DNA of 64,000 bases from RH2-MAG17b sp050745265 (GTDB taxonomy: Bacteria > Acidobacteriota > Terriglobia > UBA7540): contig JBOGKE010000042.1 in NCBI GenBank assembly GCA_050745265.1, forward strand, positions 52,242-116,241, written 5' to 3'. Positions 10,251-18,237 of the stretch are shown here, in pieces. The notes under the pieces were generated by a model that was given only the letters and a program-made list of their open reading frames with translations, was not told where the DNA came from and did no database searches. The translations under genes were made by a program, and so were the position numbers. Within the stretch, counting starts at the first letter, position 1. Every line of letters starts with the position of its first letter.

Positions 10251-11438
10251 ATGCATAAAAAACTCAGGCTGGGAATTCTGTTTGGCGGCCGCTCCGGCGA
10301 GCACGAGGTGTCGCTCGAGTCCGCCGCGTCGGTGCTGAAAGCCGCGAACCCGCAAAGGTACGAAATCGTTCCGATCGGCATCACGCGTGAGGGACGATGG
10401 ATTGCGGGGGCGGCGCTCGGAGAGTTCACGCCAGAGGCGCTCGCGCTCGCGCTCAGCACAGGCACGCCCTTCACGCCGCCGGCTGATCCCACGCAGAAAG
10501 ATCTCATGCCGCTTGCCTCGCCGGGCGCCGCAAGGAACCACCCGATCGATGTGATCTTTCCGGTCCTCCACGGCACGTTTGGCGAAGACGGCACCGTCCA
10601 AGGGCTGCTCGAGCTCGCCGGAATTCCCTACGTCGGCGCGGGAGTGCTTGGCTCCGCCGCCGGCATGGACAAGGACCTGATGAAGCGGCTCTTCCGCGAT
10701 GCGGGGCTGCCGGTTGTGCCCTGGATTCTGGTGTTGCGGCGCGAATGGCAGGCGCACGCCGCGCGAGTGCGGCGCGAGATCGAGCAGGCGCTCGGGTATC
10801 CCGTGTTCGTGAAACCGGCGAATTTGGGATCGTCGGTCGGCATCAGCAAGGTGCACGGCCGCGCCGAGCTTGATGCAGCGCTCGCCCTTGCCGGCCGATA
10901 CGACCGCAAAATTCTGGCGGAGCGCGCCGTGGACGCTCGCGAGATCGAATGCGCCGTGCTCGGCAATGATACGCCGCGGGCGTCGGTGCCGGGAGAAATT
11001 GTGCCGGTGAATGAGTTTTACGATTACGAGGCGAAGTACGTGCGCGAGGGTTCACGCCTGATCATCCCGGCGAAAATCGGCGCGCGCAAGAGCCAGGAGG
11101 TTAAAGCCGTTTCGATTCGCGCCTTCAAAGCCGTCGACTGCGCGGGCATGGCGCGGGTCGACTTTCTGCTCGACCGCAAATCCGGCGAGATCTTCGTCAA
11201 CGAGATCAACACGATTCCCGGCTTTACCTCGATCAGCATGTATCCGAAGTTGTGGGAGGCGAGCGGCGTGTCATATCCCCGGCTGATTGATTATCTCATC
11301 GAGCTCGCGCTCGAGAGGCACAAAGAGAAGAGCGAAGTTGAATACAGCTACCAGCGGCTGCAAGCCGCGCAGTCTGATGAAAAGCCCGCCCAGCCTGTCA
11401 TTCCCGAGCCGGCTCGCCGGGCTCCCCGCAAAGTTTGA
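10251..11438 (+). CDS. ddl: D-alanine--D-alanine ligase
   Basis: This ATP-grasp enzyme makes D-Ala-D-Ala for peptidoglycan. The N-terminal domain has LGILFGGRSGEHEVSLESA. The central region has VFPVLHGTFGEDGTVQGLLE and GSAAGMDKDLMKRLF. The ATP-grasp core includes PVFVKPANLGSSVGISKV and the metal-binding FVNEINTIPGFTSISMYPKLWEA. Length is 395 residues; after the normal domain end near residue 360 there is an extra basic, proline-rich tail (from HKEKSEVEYS) of unknown role. It follows arginase by 13 bases. A weak hairpin (TTTCCGC-GAAA-GCGGGAA, 11454-11470) lies downstream. Confidence 0.95.
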   Translation: MHKKLRLGILFGGRSGEHEVSLESAASVLKAANPQRYEIVPIGITREGRWIAGAALGEFTPEALALALSTGTPFTPPADPTQKDLMPLASPGAARNHPIDVIFPVLHGTFGEDGTVQGLLELAGIPYVGAGVLGSAAGMDKDLMKRLFRDAGLPVVPWILVLRREWQAHAARVRREIEQALGYPVFVKPANLGSSVGISKVHGRAELDAALALAGRYDRKILAERAVDAREIECAVLGNDTPRASVPGEIVPVNEFYDYEAKYVREGSRLIIPAKIGARKSQEVKAVSIRAFKAVDCAGMARVDFLLDRKSGEIFVNEINTIPGFTSISMYPKLWEASGVSYPRLIDYLIELALERHKEKSEVEYSYQRLQAAQSDEKPAQPVIPEPARRAPRKV

Positions 11439-11621
11439 AAAAACCGTCCCCTCATTTCCGCGAAAGCGGGAATCAGCTAAACGCAGATCGGGAAAAAGCG
11501 CGAAGCTACCATCGGCCCCGGCGGAACAACAAAGAATCGCGCCCCGTTTTCCTCATCAGTGTTCATCAGCATTAATCCGGGGATCGGTTATCCTCGTTCG
11601 TGGTCGAACACGACGCCAAAG

Positions 11622-12147
11622 CGCGCGAACAAGCCTATAAGCCGAGTTCTGTATCCCGATTGTGATCGGGACGGCGACCATTCCTCTAGGCCCGGCATTA
11701 CTGACGGGCTCAAGCGACCTACCCGAGAGTGATCCGCGCCCCGCAAACCCGGAGCGCGTTCGGAGCGGGCAGCTCCTCCTCTCCTATTTGGCCTTGCTCC
11801 GTGTGGGGTTTTCCCTGCCTCCGGCATCGCTGCCGAAGCGGTGCGCTCTTACATTAAGCCGCCTGCCCCCGAAAGGCGCAGGCCGCCGCACCTTTTCACC
11901 CTTACCTTGCTTTGCAGCGGCGGCTTCTGGCCGCCGATTTCAGGAGCAGGCCAGGCGGCCAGAGGCCGCCGCTACACAAACAAGGCGGTATATTTTCTGT
12001 GGCACTATCCGTACCGGAACGTTCGAGATGTCCCGTCCGGCCCTCGCCGTTAGCGAGCACACTGCCCTGCGGAGTTCGGACTTTCCTCCCTCCCGCTCCC
12101 CAACTGAGGAACGGAACGGCGGTCGCCCGGCTTGCTCGCGCACGAGC
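11622..12147 (-). ncRNA. rnpB: RNase P RNA, enlarged
   Basis: This is the catalytic RNA of RNase P, which matures tRNA 5' ends. On the minus strand the conserved type A blocks appear in order: GGAGGAAAGTCCG near the 5' end (complement near 12083-12097), CAGAAAATATACCGCC, GGTAAGGGTGAAAAGGTGCG, ACGGAGCAAGGCCAAATAGG, GGGTAGGTCGCTTGAGCC, CCTAGAGGAATGG and finally CAGAACTCGGCTTATAGGC. P1 pairs GCGCGAGCAAGCC at the 5' end with GGCTTGTTCGCGCGC at the 3' end, which sets the limits to within a few bases. At about 525 nt it is much longer than the usual 350-400 nt. The excess lies in the P12 arm (a palindromic insert) and in a GC-rich hairpin within P13/P14 (around 11845-11890). Confidence 0.93.
11914..11975. 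repeat. REP-type palindrome inserted in the P12 arm of rnpB
   Basis: In the rnpB sense direction this reads GTAGCGGCGGCCTCTGGC ... GCCAGAAGCCGCCGCTGC, two inverted copies of a GC-rich palindrome. It is flanked by CCTTGTTTG and CAAAGCAAGG, which form the base of P12. It has the GTAGC foot shared by the other palindromes in this window. P12 is naturally variable, so the insertion should be tolerated. Confidence 0.75.
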
Positions 12148-12508
12148 ATCATAGCAAGCGGCACGCGGACGCGTCCAAGCGCGCCTCCGCGCAAATTGCA
12201 CCGCCAGCAGGAGAACGCCAACATGCCGCGCATGCGGCAGACGGGACCCAGCGCGCCAGAAATTGGAAGTGCTTGATATGGCTCTGCGATTTGTGGCGGA
12301 GGTTTTGACGTTCTCTGCGCTCGGTTCTACTTACTAGCGCCAACACGCGGACGGGGGGCCCATAGCTACCCGGGGGAAAGTGACCCGGAGTGTCGTTGAA
12401 CTCCGCGGCTTTTGCGCTAGACACGGGAGAAGCCGCTACCCATCCTGGCTCCGCAGCGCCATGATCGGCGTAATCTGCGGATCGCATTCTTTGCCGCGCT
12501 AATCCCCC
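12148..12508. other. Intergenic region upstream of rnpB
   Basis: This stretch separates the rnpB 5' end from the rlpA-like gene, both on the minus strand. It must contain the rnpB promoter, but no clear -35/-10 pair stands out. It includes short GC-rich palindromes (for example near 12349-12372) but no credible reading frame. Confidence 0.4.
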
Positions 12509-13048
12509 CTAGTTCAGGCCAGATTGCGGAGGGAGCGTGCCCGCAATCTGTCGGCGCCTCACGGACCGCGCTGAAGACGCAGCCGGGTTTGAACCGGTTT
12601 CTCGCGCCGTACTCCGCCCGCGGTGCGACGGCGGCACGCTCAACACGCGCACCCGCACCGGCGCGAGTCCCTGTCCCGTGAAGCCAAGCCGCCGTGCCGC
12701 GGCGCGAGACAGATCGATGATCCGATTCCCGATCCAGGGACCGCGATCGCGAATACGAACGATCACCGACCGGCCGTTCCGCAAATTCGTCACCCGCACG
12801 CGCGTGCCGAGTGGCAGGGTGCGGTGCGCAGCGATCATATCGTGCTCGTTGAATGGCTCGCCGCACGCCATCAGATGGCCTTGGCTCTTGCTGCCGTACC
12901 AGCTTGCGGTGCCGTACTGCACTCGATGGATCACCCGCCGGCGCGCTGGCGCGTGTTGGGCAAGAGCCACGGACGCGAGTGACAGGATCGCGCACAGTAG
13001 AACAGCGCTTCGCAGCTTCAGAATGCCTCGTGTTCGAGCTAGAAACAA
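12509..13048 (-). CDS. RlpA-like double-psi beta-barrel protein (septal ring lytic transglycosylase family)
   Basis: This 179-residue protein has a signal peptide (LRSAVLLCAILSLASVALA) and a double-psi beta-barrel with the RlpA signature: GTASWYG, then MAAHRTLPLGTRVRVTN (here MIAAHRTLPLG), NGRSVIVRIRDRGPW and IIDLSRAAARRLG. RlpA proteins are envelope proteins; some cleave denuded glycan strands at the division septum. There is no C-terminal SPOR domain; the tail is basic and serine-rich. The TTG start is chosen because AAGGAGG lies six bases upstream. No lipobox cysteine is seen, so it is probably periplasmic. Confidence 0.85.
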   Translation of the reverse strand: MFLARTRGILKLRSAVLLCAILSLASVALAQHAPARRRVIHRVQYGTASWYGSKSQGHLMACGEPFNEHDMIAAHRTLPLGTRVRVTNLRNGRSVIVRIRDRGPWIGNRIIDLSRAAARRLGFTGQGLAPVRVRVLSVPPSHRGRSTARETGSNPAASSARSVRRRQIAGTLPPQSGLN

Positions 13049-13130
13049 ATTGGGCCTCCTTAGAGTCCTGGATTGCCGGGCCCGGCGCACTGCGCCATCT
13101 CCGGCGCAGCCTTCGCCCCCGAGCCGCCCG

Positions 13131-13442
13131 TTAAGCCACCGCAGAGTGGGCGCCGACGCAAAGATGCGCGGTCATAGCGCCCGCGGTCAGTTGGAATAGC
13201 TGGCGCGCAAAAGTGCCGTGATCGTGGCAGAAGCCAATTCCTTTGAACGCGGCCAGAAAAATGTCGAGCGTCATGCTCTCGGCTTCGCCCCGTGTTTCCA
13301 CGACACGCGCGCACAGTGAATAGACCGACGCCCTGTGAATATCGAAGAGCGCCACCAGCGCGCGTTCTTCGCCGCGGCGCGCGCGGACGATCAGGTTGTC
13401 TCCATTCAACCCCAGGTCAGGTGTTTTCCCAATGCCGCTCAC
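13131..13442 (-). CDS. Sigma-70 region 2-like protein lacking region 4
   Basis: This 103-residue protein starts from a GTG with AAGGAGG seven bases upstream. Residues about 10-70 (DNLIVRARRGEERALVALFD, then IHRASVYSLCARVVETRG and EAESMTLDIFLAAFKGI) match the start of an ECF sigma factor region 2, including helices that bind core polymerase. The part that should read the -10 continues into an unusual tail, and the frame ends without a region 4 helix-turn-helix. Either it is a decayed sigma factor or a small regulator keeping only the core-binding fold. It lies 82 bases upstream of the rlpA-like gene on the same strand. Confidence 0.65.
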   Translation of the reverse strand: MSGIGKTPDLGLNGDNLIVRARRGEERALVALFDIHRASVYSLCARVVETRGEAESMTLDIFLAAFKGIGFCHDHGTFARQLFQLTAGAMTAHLCVGAHSAVA

Positions 13443-13859
13443 GGTGTCCTCCTTACAGTGCTGCAAGTCCCGTTCTACGGCTCAATGTCAGGAGCCTCTC
13501 CCCTGCCTATCAGTAGGCACGACTCCTGCCAAACGCGCGGACGGCGGCCCGCTAACGCATCGTTTCAGAGATATAGCCGGGAAAGTGGGAGTTGGGAACT
13601 GAAGGCGGACAGTAAAAGAGCGGCGAATCTGTAAAGATTTTACGCGCGGCTTCGCCCGCTCAGAGCCCCGAGAAAAAACCGTCCGGTGCGGACTGTAGAA
13701 CGGTCGTTCTGGGGCAGTAGACGGCCCCTTCCGGCTTCTTTGAGAGGATTGTCCGGGAAGCGGGCGCGCTGAACCGCCATGCGCCCGGTTGAGATAAGCG
13801 ATACAAGAACGACGAACGAGATCAGCCGGGGTTTGCGGTCCTCGCCGGCTTGTATCGCC
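13443..13859. other. Intergenic region, no clear gene
   Basis: This lies between the DUF218 gene and the sigma-like gene, both on the minus strand. One 88-residue minus-strand frame (13640-13906) overlaps the end of the DUF218 gene and shows no recognisable domain. I see no tRNA, known RNA or convincing promoter. Confidence 0.4.
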
Positions 13860-14606
13860 TCACACCCAGCCGTGCAGCCAATACCATGCGAGACCCGCGA
13901 CCTCATGCAGGACGTCCTCGTTCATGCGGACAGCGGTCCAGCAGGGAAAGTAATCTTTGGCCTCGTAGGGCGAATACGTCCGGTAATCGCAGGCGGCCGG
14001 GATTACCGTGAGGCCCTCTTTTGCGAAGCATCTCTCGGCGCGCAGCATGTGCACCGCGCTCGTGACCAGCACTATTTTACGGACGTTTTTCGCGTGAAGA
14101 ATCACGCTCGAATCGAGAGCGTTCTGGTGAGTGGAGTGTGAGCGCGGCTCGAGCCAGACACTCGACGCCGGCACACCTTCATGCTCGAGAACGGTCGCCA
14201 TTACTCCCGCATCCGAAGCCTCTTGGGGCCGGCCGCTGGGCGGTCCGCCGGACGCTAGAACGGGCACTTGGAGCCAATTCTTGTAAAGCCACGCCGCGTA
14301 GACGCACCGCTCGTAGGTGTTGCTCTCGACTTCACGCTGCCCGAGCGGCGGATCCGCAGCCGTCATCGCGCCGGAGATCACCACGATCGCCTGCGCGTCG
14401 CCGGCGGGCAGCGCGCGGGGCGGAAAACGGTCTTCGAGGCGATGCGCGACCATTCGAGCGAACGGCAGCCAGGAGAGTAGGAACAGGCCGACAGCCGCGA
14501 CCGTCAGGAGAATTGGGCCCGCCCTCCTCGATCGCCGCCACGCGAGATAGGTCCCGACAATGAAGGCTACAATGATGATCGACAGAAGGGGCTGAATGTA
14601 ATCCAT
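13860..14606 (-). CDS. YdcF/ElyC-family protein (DUF218) with N-terminal membrane helices
   Basis: This 248-residue protein has two N-terminal membrane helices (LLSIIIVAFIVGTYLAW and ILLTVAAVGLFLLSWLPF) followed by a DUF218 domain. Family motifs include AIVVISGAM, VPVLASGGPPSG, SVWLEPRSHSTHQNA (the conserved S..T..N helix) and KIVLVTSAVHMLRAERCF. ElyC and SanA relatives act in envelope integrity and affect undecaprenyl-phosphate use, but the reaction is not firmly established. The domain should face the periplasm. It has no obvious operon partner. Confidence 0.85.
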   Translation of the reverse strand: MDYIQPLLSIIIVAFIVGTYLAWRRSRRAGPILLTVAAVGLFLLSWLPFARMVAHRLEDRFPPRALPAGDAQAIVVISGAMTAADPPLGQREVESNTYERCVYAAWLYKNWLQVPVLASGGPPSGRPQEASDAGVMATVLEHEGVPASSVWLEPRSHSTHQNALDSSVILHAKNVRKIVLVTSAVHMLRAERCFAKEGLTVIPAACDYRTYSPYEAKDYFPCWTAVRMNEDVLHEVAGLAWYWLHGWV

Positions 14607-14739
14607 GAAGGCTCGAAGCGAGCGGGCAAGATCAAGGGCGAGTCTACCACAAGGTCAGCCGCGGCGCGCACCTCAGCCTCCACGCCCGGGCCACGCTGCG
14701 CGTCCACGCCGGCGGCGGAAAGAGGGTTGATCCCTCTCC

Positions 14740-14820
14740 TCATCTCCGAATCTCGCAGAACTGATTGAACGGATTCTCGATCGGAAGCCGGCGGAAGTGG
14801 GCGGAGCCGAGCCGCCCCAA
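14740..14820 (-). pseudogene. Duplicated 3' end of the neighbouring methyltransferase gene
   Basis: The minus strand encodes HFRRLPIENPFNQFCEIRR then a stop, nearly identical to the last residues of the intact methyltransferase ending at 15464 (HFRRLPIENPFNQFFEIRR). The DNA identity extends past the stop codon (GCGGCGGAAA, then TCTCATCT-CGAATCTCG), so a block of roughly 120 bp is present twice in direct orientation about 730 bp apart, flanking the mobile-element debris. No upstream methyltransferase sequence remains. Confidence 0.8.
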
Positions 14821-14945
14821 CCCGCGCGCCGCCTGCTTCCAGTGCCGCAGCACGCATGGCGCCGTGGATAGCACCTTTGTGCAGTTCTAACCTACCCTCA
14901 AGCCCGTGGCCGAAAAACACCGGACCTACGGCGAAACCAAAGCGG

Positions 14946-14985
14946 GTAGCCACGGTCAGCGCTTTCCTGACCGTGGGCTTTTGTT
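14946..14985. repeat. Single GTAG-type REP beside a RAYT fragment
   Basis: GTAGCCACGGTCAG and CTGACCGTGGGC form a hairpin followed by TTTTG. It lies five bases past the stop codon of the RAYT fragment, the usual position of a REP relative to its transposase. It has the same head and foot as the REPINs at 4665 and 37510, but only one half is present. Confidence 0.75.
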
Positions 14986-14989
14986 CGCG

Positions 14990-15127
14990 TCACGCATGAT
15001 ACCCTGCTGGCAGGCGCACGACGTCGATTTGAATTGGACAGCCGGCGACAGTATTTTTGTGCAGCGCGAAATTATTGTAGCTCGACCATCGCCATTCCTC
15101 CGGACGATTCACATAGCCCTTTCTGAC
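14990..15127 (-). pseudogene. C-terminal remnant of a REP-associated tyrosine transposase (RAYT)
   Basis: The frame encodes VRKGYVNRPEEWRWSSYNNF and then CPIQIDVVRLPAGYHA before a stop. This is the typical C-terminus of Y1-transposase RAYT proteins (NPVRKGLV-xPExWxWSSY). The HUH and catalytic tyrosine regions are missing. The fragment begins abruptly at the junction with a reverse transcriptase fragment. RAYTs are thought to spread REP sequences, and a REP follows directly. Confidence 0.8.
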
Positions 15128-15285
15128 ACGTCATGCAGATAGATATTGGCAAGCAACGGCGAAATCACCGAACCCTGCGGAGTACCCATCGTCGTATCCT
15201 CCCCTTCGCCTTCCTCCATCACTCCCGCCTTCAACCCTTTCCGGATCAGGCGGAGAATGCGGCGGTCGGCCAATGAAAACACGCT
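15128..15285 (-). pseudogene. Internal fragment of a group II intron-type reverse transcriptase
   Basis: The minus strand encodes DRRILRLIRKGLKAGVMEEG and then GTPQGSVISPLLANIYLH, the conserved RT blocks 3-4 around the GTPQG motif of group II intron maturases. An in-frame TAG lies just upstream (15286-15288), and RT similarity ends after IYLH at the RAYT junction. The YADD catalytic block is absent, so it is non-functional. No intron RNA domain V was recognised nearby. Confidence 0.85.
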
Positions 15286-15463
15286 CTAATCTCAAAAGTC
15301 TCAATGCGGCGGGAGGCCCACGTGGGCAAGCGCTCTAGCCCCGCGGACAGCGGCCCGGCAGAGCGCGTGTCCGTGTCATTCGATTCCGCCGCCCGGCGAG
15401 GCCTTCGGCCCGCAAACTCCGCCGCGCTGGCACTCCGCGGCGGAAATCGGGCCGAGCGTTCTC

Positions 15464-16546
15464 TCATCTGCGAATCTCGAAAAACTGATTGAACGGATTC
15501 TCGATCGGAAGCCGGCGGAAGTGGGAGAAGCCGGCCTTTTCCGCTACTTTGCGCACGTTGGCCGCGCCCATGCCCGCGCCATAAGCGGCGCCGTGATAGG
15601 CGAGCGAGCACGTCATGCACTGCATGGTGCTTACCGAGTAGAAGAGCTTACCGATCGGATTCACGTTCTGCTCGAGGGCGTCGGCCACATTAGGCTCGAT
15701 GCAGAACCATGTGCCGTCTGCATTCAGGAGCCCTTCGATGGAGCGCGCGCAGCCTTCGGGGTCGACCATGTCATGCAGGCAATCACAGGTCAGCACCAGG
15801 TCCGCGTCGCGGGTTTGCGGCAGATCGGCGGCATTCAGAACTTCGTAGTGCAGCTGGCCGGATAAGCCGCGCTTTCGCGCGTTCTCGTTGGCGTAGGCAA
15901 TCCCAGGGGCGTAGTTATCGTAGCCGGTATACCGCGAGCTGGGAAAGTTTGGCGCGATCTCGAGGAGCGCCGCGCCGCGCCCGCAGCCAACATCCACGAC
16001 CTTCGCGCCCGCTTCGAGCTTTCGCAGCACCTCCGGCATTGCCGGGAGCCAGGCTTGGGCCATGAAGTTGAGATAGCCCGTCCGAAAGAGCCGCTCCGTG
16101 CCCACGAAAGTATCCTCGGAGTAATCGCTGTAGGGCACGCCGCCGCCGGCCTTGAAGGATTCCATGACGCGGGGCATCACGCGGTAATGGTCGGGGATCA
16201 TCTGCGCCAGGCCGCCGACAAACACGGGGCTGTCCTTTTCAGCGAGCACCATCGCGTGTTCAGGAGGCAATGAAATGGCGCGGGTCTTGGGGTCGTATTT
16301 GAGATACTCGGCCGCGACCATGGCCGACGCCCATTCCCTCACATATCTCTCCTGCAGTCCCTGTTCGGCTGCCAATTGCTCCGCCGTCACCGGGCCTGCC
16401 TTGGCGAGAGCTTCGAAAAGACCGAGCCGGTCGCCGATATAGAGGAGCGGTCCAGACATTGCCGCGGCAAGGTCGCCCACGACTTTATGCGCGAAATTCA
16501 TCATCTGTTGGGTGTCGATCTGTGGCTGAGCGGTTGGGGTGGCCAT
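15464..16546 (-). CDS. Class I SAM-dependent methyltransferase with N-terminal winged-helix (Rv2258c-like)
   Basis: This 360-residue protein has a helical/winged-helix dimerisation region (MSGPLLYIGDRLGLFEALA through EQGLQERYVREW) and a Rossmann methyltransferase domain with motif I VVDVGCGRGAALLEIA near residue 187, DLVLTCDCLHDM (motif IV) and a cysteine pair in MQCMTC. The arrangement matches the mycobacterial Rv2258c group, whose substrate is unknown. A GGAGG lies six bases upstream of the ATG. The gene has no enzyme partner nearby; the di-heme cytochrome gene lies 72 bases upstream on the same strand. A duplicated fragment of its 3' end is found at 14740. Confidence 0.88.
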   Translation of the reverse strand: MATPTAQPQIDTQQMMNFAHKVVGDLAAAMSGPLLYIGDRLGLFEALAKAGPVTAEQLAAEQGLQERYVREWASAMVAAEYLKYDPKTRAISLPPEHAMVLAEKDSPVFVGGLAQMIPDHYRVMPRVMESFKAGGGVPYSDYSEDTFVGTERLFRTGYLNFMAQAWLPAMPEVLRKLEAGAKVVDVGCGRGAALLEIAPNFPSSRYTGYDNYAPGIAYANENARKRGLSGQLHYEVLNAADLPQTRDADLVLTCDCLHDMVDPEGCARSIEGLLNADGTWFCIEPNVADALEQNVNPIGKLFYSVSTMQCMTCSLAYHGAAYGAGMGAANVRKVAEKAGFSHFRRLPIENPFNQFFEIRR

Positions 16547-16618
16547 AAGTCCTCCTTTGAAACTCGATGCGCCCTGCGCCTCGCGTGATAGCGCCCGCGC
16601 GAGCGCATCGGTTGCGGT

Positions 16619-18097
16619 TCAAAGCGCTCGCAGGAAATTGAGCAAGTCCTGCTTTTGCTGCGCCGTCAATCCGATCTGAAAGCGTTTGTCGTAGAAGTTT
16701 ACCACTTGCGAAAGGTTCGCCGCCGCACCGTTGTGGAAATACGGCGCGCGGGCTGCGAGTCCCCGAAGGATGGGGCCTTTGCCCCGGCCGATATCGCTGC
16801 ATTTACCGCTAATCAGCGCTTTGGCGGGGTCGCTGGTGTAAGAAACCTGGCCCGCGAGCGGACCGGCGTTGCAGAGCAACTCGAAGACGGGCAGCCTGGG
16901 CGGCTGCAACTGCTGCAGCGCGGCGATGATGTTGGGATCGGTCTCGTAGCGCAGCGAGTGGCTCGTACCGACGTCCAGCGGCAGCGCGGACGAGTGATCC
17001 CCCACATTCGGGGTGTCGTGGCAGGTGCTGCAGGTTCCGACGATCGACGCGTCTCCGGTCGTCAGGCCCGGCACATCGCTGATCGTGAGCGGTTGCGTAT
17101 TGAAAATTTGCTCGCCCCGTTCGATGGATGCACGGCGCGGATCCGACGAATTCCTCCAGGTGTTGTAAAGGCTGAACGCGGCAGAATCGAAGGGCTTTCG
17201 CTCGGGATCGCCACCCAGGGAATCGTTGATTCCGGGATAATACCGCTGCATGGACAGAAAGCGAGGTCCGCCGAGCGAACCGTCGCTCCCGTACAGCTTC
17301 CCCGCGAAGAAATCAAATAGCTGCGCTGAGTTCAGCCCTCGCTCGAAGGTCACCATATCAGTGAGCTGAGCGGAGGTAGGCGGCTGGATCGCTTGAGCAT
17401 GGCCAAGCGTCGCGTCGAGAGCTTGCTGGGTTAAGTCGAAGGTCAAGTTCGCGGTGAATGTCTGCGCGGTGTCGAGCGGTTTCACCGTTTCCCTGCCATC
17501 GAACATGACCGCGCTCAGGAAGCCGAGGTTGGTCGCGGGCAGGGGCCGCCGGTACACGGAGACGGTCTGCTGACCCGTAGCATCCGTGATCAGGGCGCAA
17601 CCGTAGGGATCCTCGGCAGCGACGACGGTGTATTCGGCGCCGGGCGGAACCGCCAGTGCGATGCGAAATAGGCCGTTGTTAAGAACCAGGGAGTGATCCA
17701 GCCTGCCCGTCGGGCAGGTCGAGCCGTCCACCGCCGCGAACAGCGGATCCTTACCGCGTGTGAGGAAGTTACGGGCTTGCGCGTCGGCGGCGCTCAAACC
17801 AAAATCGTCGCCCGGGACGTGGCAGGTTGCGCAGCTCCGGCCGTTGGTTCCGAGGCTCTGGAAAAAAGCGCCGCGCATGTCGATCGATCCGGCTGCGCTG
17901 TGGGTCGCGGAGAAGCCGCTCGGATCAAGAAAGGGAAACAGATTCGGGAGATTAAAGCCCGCCTCAACGACGGTCGCCAAGAGCAACAGCGCCGCCACAC
18001 CCAGCCCGATTCGAATGACTACGGCGCCTCGGGCGGCGCTTCGGTTCGCGCGCCGCAACCCCGCAAGCGCACTTTTGAACAGGTCCGTTCCCGGCAT
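16619..18097 (-). CDS. Di-heme cytochrome c peroxidase/MauG-like protein
   Basis: This 492-residue exported protein has one N-terminal membrane/signal segment (VVIRIGLGVAALLLLATVVEA) and two c-type heme sites, CATCH near residue 89 and CSTCH near residue 355, each in the context expected for the CCP/MauG family. A conserved C-terminal segment (RGLAARAPYFHNGAAANL and VVNFYDKRF) is also typical. Such proteins reduce peroxide or oxidise small molecules in the periplasm; the exact role is unknown. The ATG is preferred because GAGAGGGG lies about seven bases upstream; a longer start at 18136 is possible. It follows the kinase gene with 140 bases between them. Confidence 0.88.
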   Translation of the reverse strand: MPGTDLFKSALAGLRRANRSAARGAVVIRIGLGVAALLLLATVVEAGFNLPNLFPFLDPSGFSATHSAAGSIDMRGAFFQSLGTNGRSCATCHVPGDDFGLSAADAQARNFLTRGKDPLFAAVDGSTCPTGRLDHSLVLNNGLFRIALAVPPGAEYTVVAAEDPYGCALITDATGQQTVSVYRRPLPATNLGFLSAVMFDGRETVKPLDTAQTFTANLTFDLTQQALDATLGHAQAIQPPTSAQLTDMVTFERGLNSAQLFDFFAGKLYGSDGSLGGPRFLSMQRYYPGINDSLGGDPERKPFDSAAFSLYNTWRNSSDPRRASIERGEQIFNTQPLTISDVPGLTTGDASIVGTCSTCHDTPNVGDHSSALPLDVGTSHSLRYETDPNIIAALQQLQPPRLPVFELLCNAGPLAGQVSYTSDPAKALISGKCSDIGRGKGPILRGLAARAPYFHNGAAANLSQVVNFYDKRFQIGLTAQQKQDLLNFLRAL

Positions 18098-18237
18098 CAC
18101 GATTCCCCTCTCGGCTTTTGCGGATGTCATCCGCAAGATTCCGGCCAGTCCGAGCGGCGTTCTGTTGCCGGCCGCCGGGAAAAGCCTTCTTATGAGATAT
18201 CGGAAACCGAGGCCAAAAGACGACAGGCGTCAATGAC

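Noticed and set aside
13640..13906. 88-residue minus-strand frame between two genes
   Set aside because: Overlaps the end of the DUF218 gene and has no ribosome site or recognised domain.
14567..14953. 128-residue frame next to the DUF218 gene
   Set aside because: Its sequence is an out-of-frame reading of the duplicated methyltransferase end.
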